NCBI GenBank assembly: GCA_923172585.1
Contig: OV298644.1
Span: forward strand, 1,600,720 to 1,664,719
DNA from: Haemophilus influenzae
GTDB lineage: Bacteria; Pseudomonadota; Gammaproteobacteria; Enterobacterales; Pasteurellaceae
DNA length: 64,000 nucleotides
Direction: 5' to 3'
This document shows positions 55,761 through 64,000 of the stretch, piece after piece. Each line of letters starts with the position of its first letter. The first letter of the stretch is position 1. Under the pieces are notes generated by a model, which was not told where the DNA came from, made no database searches, and was given only the letters and a program-made list of their open reading frames with translations. A program made the position numbers and the translations under genes.

Positions 55761-58700
55761 TGCAGTGGTTAGCAGCAATAATATTTAATTGCCGGTTTAT
55801 CAAACCTACCGCTGCGCACCCAAACATTACCCCATTGATACATATAAACGGCCAACAAATTCTTCTTGTTCAATCGTTAGTTCTGATAACTCGCTAAATA
55901 TACGCAGCTAAATCCACGAACTCATTAACTCTAACCTTGTAACGCCTAATCATCGCCTTGCAATCTGCAATGCTGAATAATCGCCCTGCAGTTCATCGGC
56001 AATGCCGTTATAACCAAGCTACCAGATCCGCACTGATTGCCATGGACGAGACTAAAGCTACCATATCCGCACGAGATTCCCACTCACGTAATCATTACAA
56101 GGCGAGAATCGATGATATTACCGATCTTGGGAGCATCTACAGAAATCGTAATTCAGGGCAAGCCCACACACTCCGATAACAAAATCGCAGGAATCACCCC
56201 AAGATCACCACACACCGCAACTAATACCAGGCGTCGTTATATCTCGCAAACGGATAAATTTATGAAATACCGATTGTGCCTCTGCAACCCATATCAGAAC
56301 GACGTTTTAATCTCAGCCTTACGTAACCGATAAATTTATTAAATACCTGCGAGTGTCCTGCGCGCTTTCAGCCACATCTGAACCACCGGACTAATTTAAA
56401 CACCTATTAACGCATCCAACTGCTCTGCGTCCAGCTAAAAAGTTTTACAAACGCTTTGCGCGAAACTTAGCTAGGGCTATACTCAATCGCACGTAAGCAA
56501 AACACCATATTAAACATTTAAGCATCGAGCAAAAAAAAGTAAAGCAAACGCTTTAACTCCAAAAATCTCATCATCCATTAGCATTAAATTTAAATCCCCA
56601 TTAGCATAAAAACCATATAAAACCATTTACCCAACACCCCAACTGGTCAAACAAAAGATAACAATCGCCATTATACTCCAATAATCTGAGATCATCAGAC
56701 TTAAGCACGGACATTCACAAATCCCCACTCACGACCTGGCACAACATCACGCCATTTTGCTACGCCCCAACTGCGGGACCCACATACACGAAAAAACACC
56801 GTCCATTCCTCCTAACGCTCAAGCTGACGCCCCAAAAATTTCACCCGAATATTGCACAAATCTCCCCACAAAACGCAAAACCTGACATTTACATCAAGCT
56901 TTCGTGGTTTATGGGCGAGTGCGTAAGACCAACAACTAAACAACGTACCTTGCCAGTGCCTTCATTAAAGCCAGAGCAATCACCCCAAAAAGTCAGCCTG
57001 ATTCGCATAAAACAAAGCTGTACTAGAGCGAGAAAACCATGCCAAATCGCTTGAAAAACATCGCAAAACTCATTATTGGTTAATCCACCTAATCTTCGAA
57101 CCAAAAGAACCGCATAGTATGTTGTGCCAGTTACTGCGCTGATTAAATCCAAACCTAATTGAAGTCAGAATCCGGTGATCAATGAAAAGAAAGTTACAAG
57201 CGAAAGACGTCATAACATCACACCCAACTGCTCGATATAAAATAATCTGGAGTATAACAAATCCTCTAACACCCCACACCACAATCTGGCCAACCAAAAC
57301 TTATAACCGCAAGAGCCCCTTCCATTCATCATGCGCCATACAAGCTATACCGATACCCGGATCAACCGTCACCGGATCAATTAAAAAACCAGCGTTACAA
57401 CGAAAACCATCGTCATCCCAATCGATCCTCGATAAAGAAAAAAATCGACCGCACTATAACAAACCCTCTAATGTGAGCAGATCCCGCAATTAGGGCATTC
57501 AAAGCTGGCCATCTTCCAATGCCCTCTTGCACCTTTCAGCACAGACCATCAAGCAACCAAAATTCCACCTTATCAGACTCGCTATATCGTAAAACTAAAC
57601 TCATCAGATTGAATCGGGCAAAGCCTAAGAAAATCCTACAAAAGTGATAAAATTCACCGCACATTCGACAAGTACACAGTAATCGCGGTAGTATACCTGC
57701 ACCAACGAAGCAACGAACGATTCCGACGCCACAAATCATACAGACTTTCATAAGAACAACCCGAAAAATTCAATCCTCGTGAACGATAATGAAAATGCAG
57801 CCACCACATCAATCGGGCAAAGCAATACAGCAAGACAGTTATAACGTTGATAGAATTCCCGCTAAATTCGCAAAGCCCTCAAATCCTTGTGTACACAGCA
57901 ACTGAACAAACCAATTAAATCAGGCCAAAAATCCTGTCAAGGAATAAAATGGACTTGTGTAAACATGCGGTGCACGATCCAATCACTCACCGTCACGTTT
58001 CAACGCTCAATGGGTGTCATCACATCCCATCGTAAAAAATTCCTACAATTAAACATACATCGATCGGTTTCGAAAAGTCTGAACAAGCAAATGAAACGCT
58101 ATAGGCGAAAGGGGCAGGGAAAGCGAACGCAAACGGGTAAACAGCCTCGACAAAGAAAAGCACTGTAAGAGCGAAAAAATCCAGAGTAGGTGTTCGACAG
58201 AAATTAACCCAAAAGGCGCGACTAGCCAAACATCAGAAATATTCCCACAAAGAAAACTTGGATCCCAAGTTTAATCGCAAACATCACTGAACCATATCTG
58301 CAGTTATCGAAGAAGCCGCACCGCTTGACAATGCAGAGTCGACAATAAGCGATCCGATGACGCACGATCGATATAATCCGCAAAAGCAAAATAATCCAGC
58401 GTAGATGTTGCCCATAGATTAAAGCCAAAACCACATTCCTAGGCCAACCAGGGACGGCCCCACAGACTTGTACCAAGTCGTCGCAAACATCGCTGAATCG
58501 TATCTAGAGTTTTCAAAATTTCGCGACCGGTACTTGAATCCCATTTACTGCAGCCGGCAAAAAACCATCCATTGTCATCAACGAAAAAAGATGAAAGAAA
58601 ACACCGGAAAATTCTCATGCCTTGTATACGTCCCAAATATAACCAGATTGACTCACTAGTAATATACGTATTGTGTAGAATTTGTTTCAATATTGCTTAT

Positions 58701-60149
58701 GACGCCTAGAGCCATACGAGTATGACACATTCATAAGATGGTATGAATTTATATTCACCAGATATCACAGTTGAGCGACATTAAAACAGTCTAAGCGTGA
58801 AACATAATGCGGACTGTTCAGAAAACTACTTGAACGACACTAACTCTGCCACTGCTGCATAAGACGATTTTCAAACTTTGATGCCGCATTGAGCCATAAA
58901 TGCAGACGTCAAAATACAAACCAACAATCCCATCTACGCAACTCTAGGCTTCTAAGGCAATGTCAGAGGCAAATAACCACGGCTATTGACCTTGCAGCCT
59001 CAGATGAGCTGAATCTAACTGATTCAGCAACAAAACGAAGTTGCACAATCGAAAAAGAATTGTAAAATAAACCGTGAAACTTCACAGAAACAAATACTCC
59101 CAACCACGCAATAAAACGGGAAATTAAAAACATCGCCTCGTAATTGCACATGAAGCGACAAAAAACTTAAATGTCTAGACGAAACTACTAATGCCATATA
59201 TAACAACAAAGCAACTAAGTAAAAAAAGAGTGATTGCACACCTGACCTGCCGCCACAACGAAATCCTAAATGATTGAAATGCAAATTTCGAAAAACCAGA
59301 TCCGAAACCACCTACCAGAGAACGAAGATAGATACGGTCAGAGCCATAGCGAACGACAAGTTGGTAAAACAACCTTGACGCCGAAAAAATAAATACCCAC
59401 GCATCAACAAAGCTTGTTAGCGCCAAGCCGAGTTGCAGAGTTTGAACAATGGATTCTGCGACAAACAATCAGGAACCGATAAACAATCGTAATCCAGTGA
59501 TAATAAGACAGAACCAGTACAGCGGGGCTCGCCATTACGATATGGTCGCATAGTCGCACCATCAGTAATCCCAAGTTGCCCGCTAAATACCAGTGCAGAA
59601 AGCGATATTGCGAAAAACGAAATCTACCTAATTGATAAATATTAAATACGTATTGACATCACTTAATAACGACATATATGAACACTCACAAGTATGTATA
59701 ATAGATAATTCACACATAACGTGCAATAAATTTGAAGATTGTTGAAATAGAATTTAAATCAGGTCTACACTTGGAACGAAACAGAAATACGGTCGAGAAA
59801 AGTAGTTAATACAAATAAATTACTGCCACGAAAATAATAATAACTGATTCAAAATTGACAGAAATAGCGTCGCCGGTAAAATAGTGAATAACTTTAGCAT
59901 AAAAACGCCAACAGAAAACTCACCTCGAATTATCTTGATAACACCAAGCAGTCGATGTCCGCTCAGCAATAACCATTTCATACAACATAAGGCATTTAAA
60001 GCCAAAACGTCACCATCTTTTACTTTGCCCGTAACAAAAGCTGCTGTGATCTATTAGACATTTCCAAAATTACCCTTACCTAATTATCCTGCACACTCAA
60101 GCGCTTGTTCTTAAGCACTAACTCATCTAATTACTATCCTAACTGTTGT
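55761..60149. other. Unreadable 4.4-kb stretch
   Basis: No recognisable protein, RNA or regulatory site. The plus strand is strikingly A-rich (for example 57181-57240 has 28 A and 10 T). Some local near-repeats occur, such as GCAAACATCACTGAACCATA near 58270 and GCAAACATCGCTGAATCGTA near 58482. By the repeat spacing, the later part should correspond to 46-48 kb, but alignment by eye fails except in the last 100 bases. Confidence 0.4.
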
Positions 60150-61270
60150 AAGTTCTGTTGAGATCTGTTTTTAGTCCACCTTTAGGCTCCGCATCACCAT
60201 GCAAAATACTGCAGAGCAATTTACGTTCATCAGCTAATTTCGCCACAACCGCAAAAGCATATAAGAAAAGCACCAGAAATTTCATCATCGCATAATTTGG
60301 CTGCCTCATCATTAGTAACAATGCCCCGCGCAACTACCACACTAACTAGGATTTCCGCACAATCGAGATGTCGCAAAATTGACTTCTTTAAATGCAGTTT
60401 TAGCATCCAGCCAACACGGAAGATTGTCAAACTTCTGCGGCACGGTTTTGAATGTGCATATTTCAGCAATAAAATTAAATCATCTTTAGCAGTAAGATGA
60501 TGCCCAAACCCTTCTTTATCCACGACAACAACGAATTTGTTTTCAAGTTTAGATTGCCTATCATTAGGTTCAGTCGGTTATTCGCATTTTGGCTCTTAAC
60601 CTTCATCACTAACAGAATTTTCTCCGTCCTCAACTTGTATTGCTGTTCGTCTGAAAACCTAATGCCGAAAGCAACTAAAAACGCATCGAGAATTTTAGCG
60701 GCTTGCCCCACAATGATTAAAAAATCATCGGTAAATGTCAAGATTCCACCGAAGCGGCCCTTGACAAAAATCGCTATGTAATTTCCAATCATCAACCACA
60801 ACAAAAAATCTGCATCTTCTATCGTGGATGGCTTAATTTCGCAGTCATAACCACAAGATAATGATTAAAATCATGCTACTGCGGTTTTAATCGCATTTAG
60901 TGATAAATCAAAGCCTCGCCTGTGAGTTAATCGCCCACTCTCTTAACATTACGCACAACATCGACAGAGAGATGTTTCCAGTTCTTCGCATTCACCCCAG
61001 CAATAGGAACTCAAACACTTAAAGAAGAATTATCATAACTCTTCAATCGCTCCATTGCTAAAAAATGATTTATCTGTGCGAGCGAACTTTTAAATACCGT
61101 CTCCAAATAAACCTAGTTCTGAAGCGACTAATCAAATACCGCAAAATATAAAAAGATTACTATAACAACATAAAAAACAATCTTTAGTTATAGTTCTTTG
61201 ACGTAGCATACTTGAATAGTTAAGTTTGTAAATTTCTATTTATTTAACCCAACAAAAAAGACGACCATTT
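60150..61270 (-). repeat. Unknown phage gene, second copy of the long direct repeat
   Basis: Minus-strand fragments: GVNAKNWKHLSVDVVRNVK (about 60940-61000), VGQAAKILDAFLVAFGIRFS (about 60640-60700) and KLLCSILHGDAEPKGGLKTD (about 60170-60235). It corresponds to 48140-49300 with an offset near 12.07 kb. The GVNAKNW stretch reads more cleanly here than in the first copy. Confidence 0.6.
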
Positions 61271-62059
61271 CTTATCAGCTTGTATCTAAAGAAATAATCA
61301 GAAAAATCTTTTTATAAAAACCATAACGATTGCTTTCTCGCAACGATAATAATTATGACTTTGTAACATGTCTTACGCCAATTACAGAAGAATCAGGCGT
61401 ATAATTCTTTTCACCATAACAAGACGCAGCAGAAAGATATTGTTCATCAAATTTCAAGTACGAATATATACTCCATAATTCTGCAAATAACTTTTAAATA
61501 AACTTAATATAAACAATATAAATTTGCTGGACTAAAACATAAATCAATAACATAACATTTATACGAAACAATACAACATTTAAGATTAATCAATTTAACG
61601 CCATATCTATGAGCACAATCTAAAACAATTACATCTTAATCTTTCATAACTATGACATCAAAAGCTAAAAAATAAACAAATAGATAACATAAAGATCAAA
61701 AAGATGAAGATAATTCTATTGGTTCATCAGAATGAAAATCAACAGCATGATGGAAATTTTTAGATAGTGCAGTAGCAATAACGAAAGTAATCAAACATTG
61801 ACAAGAGGCGTCTTCTAAATACAGAAATTTCAATGACATTTTGATTACCAAAAAACTGCATAAAATTAATTTATCGCACATATGTAACTAAATCTGATTA
61901 GCAAGTTGAAATGATATTCAATAATAAACATATTAGCAAAATCACATAGCAATATGATTTAGAATCACATAATCCCCCAACAATGATACTATCACGGAAA
62001 TAAGAACCACACTAACGCATATCTAGCATTTCCAATTCGCAAACACGCACTAATTTTCA
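61271..62059. other. Degraded stretch without readable genes (second copy)
   Basis: AT-rich sequence equivalent in position to 49301-50480 but shorter. No frame or motif can be assigned. Confidence 0.35.
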
Positions 62060-62440
62060 AAATTTGCTTGTTCAATATCAATCACTGCAATCTGAAAACA
62101 CCAACAATTATAATCATGCCCAAAATAACAAGTATAAGCTGGAAGATTTGAAAATTCAAAAATCAGCCCATCTTTTTCAGCATGGCTTACGAGTACACAC
62201 GCATCAAACGATTCTGACAAAATATATTTTTTTAGACCTAAATCTTCATGTCTCGCGAGCGTTAAGCCAGCAATCAATTTAGACGACTGATCTAGCGCAA
62301 TAAAAATCGTCGTAATAAAGATTGTTTCAACCAAGTATACAATTTGCGCTGCAAAGTCTTTATTGAAAAAACCCCAAACCATCGCTTGAATTAAGGCACT
62401 TTCCACCTTATCAAGATATTGTGCGGCGAATAAACTAAAT
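62060..62440 (-). repeat. Unknown phage gene fragment, second copy
   Basis: The minus strand is open for 118 codons: ESALIQAMVWGFFNKDFAAQ, later LIAGLTLARHEDLGLKKYIL and VSHAEKDGLIFEFSNLPAY. It matches 50481-50880 in parts (offset about 11.57 kb). Family not recognised; likely a head-region protein. Confidence 0.5.
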
Positions 62441-63079
62441 TAACAGGATATAACAAGCAGTATAAAGCAATTAACTAAAACAGCAAAATGTGGACTATTG
62501 TCCTAAACAGGAAAACAAAAAGAGACCAGGATGAAGAAAAAGAAGAGCGAAAAAACGCCTTAAAAAAAAATTCAACTTTGTAAAACACACAAGAAAAACG
62601 AAGACACAAGAAATAAAACAAGCTTGACATAGTTGGCGGTCTCTAAAACACACAAAATTTGTCTAAGACAATAAACAATGCTTGCGTCAAGAAAAAATCT
62701 CAAACAAATACACAGCAGACATTTCAAAAAAAGAGCAGCCAAATCCATCCAGAAAAATTTCGGACAGCATCGATCATAGTTCAGACGAACTACTTAAGCG
62801 ATCGTCGACACAGAAGCTCCGATCTCGCACAGCAACTCTCACTGGCTTGAACTTGCGTGCTTGAGACAACTGGATCAACAAAAACACCGGCAAGGAAATC
62901 AACAGTTGCTGCCTAGTTGGCTCAATACGCATCAGCAGATGAGAGCAATAGCAAATAAAACACTGTCTCGGAGTTCAATTGCCACTTGAAATTAATGTAC
63001 CACACAATTTTCGAATTAACATATCTTGCAGCTATAAAAAAACTAGAACAGCATAATAATCATCAGTTGTTTCATCTGG
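62441..63079. other. A-rich degraded stretch
   Basis: No gene can be read. It corresponds in position to about 50880-51390 of the first copy, with which only scattered short matches are visible (for instance AATTAGCATATTTCTGTAGC against AATTAACATATCTTGCAGCT). Confidence 0.35.
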
Positions 63080-64000
63080 TTAACCACCGTCAATCGTAAA
63101 AGCTCAAACCACCAGTCATCAGGTTGCCCACAAATAATTCATTGCATAGCAATGTATCAAGCACTTCAAGCACCCAGGACGCAATCTTGTTTCTTGCAAT
63201 CGATGAATGGATTCGTGATAGTTTGAATATCCTCATCTCCACTTGCCAATCGAAACAGATTGCCCAAACAAAATGGTGACTGGTATATCTGCCGCACCTG
63301 CCACCGCGTGCGAAACTCTGTCAATAAATCTTTTAACCCACCAAAGATAATTCTTTTCGGTCGTACTCATTTTCCGTATCAAGCAACAGACTATTGGTTG
63401 CTGATTTAATCGACTGCACCGCTGAAAATGACATGAGCCACATCATTTTCTAAGCCAGCTGAAATCTTGTCAGATAACCCTGCAATTTTGAAAATATCGA
63501 TTTTACTTTCAAAAATAAGGTCGCCGACATTCGCTGAGGCACTATCAAAGCGTTTAAGTACATCAATAATCTTTTCAAGGTCTGATACACCCCAAATATC
63601 GTTATCAGATAAAGGCGCATCATTGGCATTAATGATTAACAAGCGAGAATGATGCACTAAAACAGATTGTGTGCCGCCAGTAATGATATATTCACTGTAT
63701 CGACCAAAATTTGCGGAAAACACATCATCATCTCTTGCCCTGTGGGAGAAATCTTCCATTTAGGTAAGATAATCAACCGCTTTAATCGTTCTGTAGGCTG
63801 CAATGGCGAAGTGATGTTAATTGTGTCAGTAACAACCAATAAACCCACTGCCCCATACAAACGCTAGACCATTGCAACGCTTTAGTTAATGTCTCGCGCA
63901 GTTTTAATCTACGCTCGAGCTTAGTGAACTCGTCTAGCTGTTCAAAGATTTTAAGTCATTCGAGAAAATATCGCGCCAGTTACGCATAACCAATACGTAA
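63080..64000 (-). pseudogene. Phage portal protein (DUF1073 type), second copy, cut by the window end
   Basis: With small frame corrections the minus strand reads LDEFTKLERRLKLRETLTKA, LQPTERLKRLIILPKWKI, VHHSRLLIINANDAPLSDND, IWGVSDLEKIIDVLKRFDSA, DIFKIAGLSDKISAG, SATNSLLLDTENEYDRKE, GGLKDLLTEFR and AGAADIPVTILFGQSVS. This is the DUF1073 portal pattern (SRL near the middle, then AAxADIPVTxLxGQSxxGL). Portals form the ring through which phage DNA enters the capsid. The N-terminus lies past the window. Confidence 0.7.

Noticed and set aside
46200..58500. Mu-like (FluMu) prophage
   Set aside because: The portal signature is DUF1073, not the Mu gp29 type, and the position next to pyrD differs from that element.
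45640..64000. The many 60-119 codon ORFs in the noisy region as real genes
   Set aside because: They fall on both strands, overlap heavily, lack ribosome sites, and change between the two repeat copies.
45640..64000. Palindromic (adapter-missed) read instead of a direct repeat
   Set aside because: The recognisable matches between copies are in the same orientation; I found no convincing inverted match.

Overview
The window is Haemophilus influenzae chromosome and looks Rd-like. The evidence is the dense 9-bp DNA-uptake signal (AAGTGCGGT or its complement, about 40 exact cores in the first 45.6 kb), low GC, Pasteurellaceae-type proteins, and a complete HindIII restriction-modification pair, the hallmark of serotype d strains. 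From memory the gene order matches the Rd stretch running from topA (near HI1365) to the start of a prophage (near HI1403). Locus numbers are recollection, not a search.

Layout of the clean part (1-45.6 kb): end of topA; azoreductase; thrS with a tRNA-anticodon-like operator hairpin; a Fur-box-associated TonB receptor followed by a PqqL/FusC-like M16 lipoprotein protease; mop; tusE and ttcA (tRNA thiolation); the mukFEB condensin operon; a broken DUF5655-type gene; a DMT permease; sbcB; the phosphate regulon pstSCAB-phoBR on the minus strand with a Pho box and no phoU; two tandem ferritins; the trp operon trpE-G-(tautomerase)-D-CF under a TrpR operator; a stray hypC-like gene; valS. Between valS and holC, which are adjacent in enteric bacteria, lies a small accessory block: M.HindIII, R.HindIII, yqfB and a decayed zeta-type toxin with a short overlapping antitoxin-like ORF. 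Then come fumC, a secreted protein, rnm, pyrD, and the start of a prophage (tail fibre assembly gene).

Several genes in the clean part are broken by single-base changes, mostly in homopolymers: the M16 protease, the DUF5655 gene (two compensating indels), trpG, hypC, zeta toxin, the secreted protein after fumC, and tail fibre assembly. This pattern is what an unpolished long-read assembly gives, so these should not be read as biological inactivation without checking.

From about 45.64 kb to the end (18.4 kb) the sequence is of a different quality. No open frame exceeds 119 codons, uptake signals almost vanish, and the plus strand turns A-rich where minus-strand genes should make it T-rich. 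Short stretches still translate on the minus strand as phage proteins in sensible order: tail fibre, an unknown virion-type protein, a DUF1073 portal, a GH19 endolysin and a hydrophobic holin-like segment. The same genes then reappear 11.6-12.1 kb further on (48.1-52.2 kb against 60.2-64 kb), each copy carrying different errors. I read this as prophage DNA represented by uncorrected, partly duplicated read sequence; a genuinely decayed tandem prophage is the less likely alternative.
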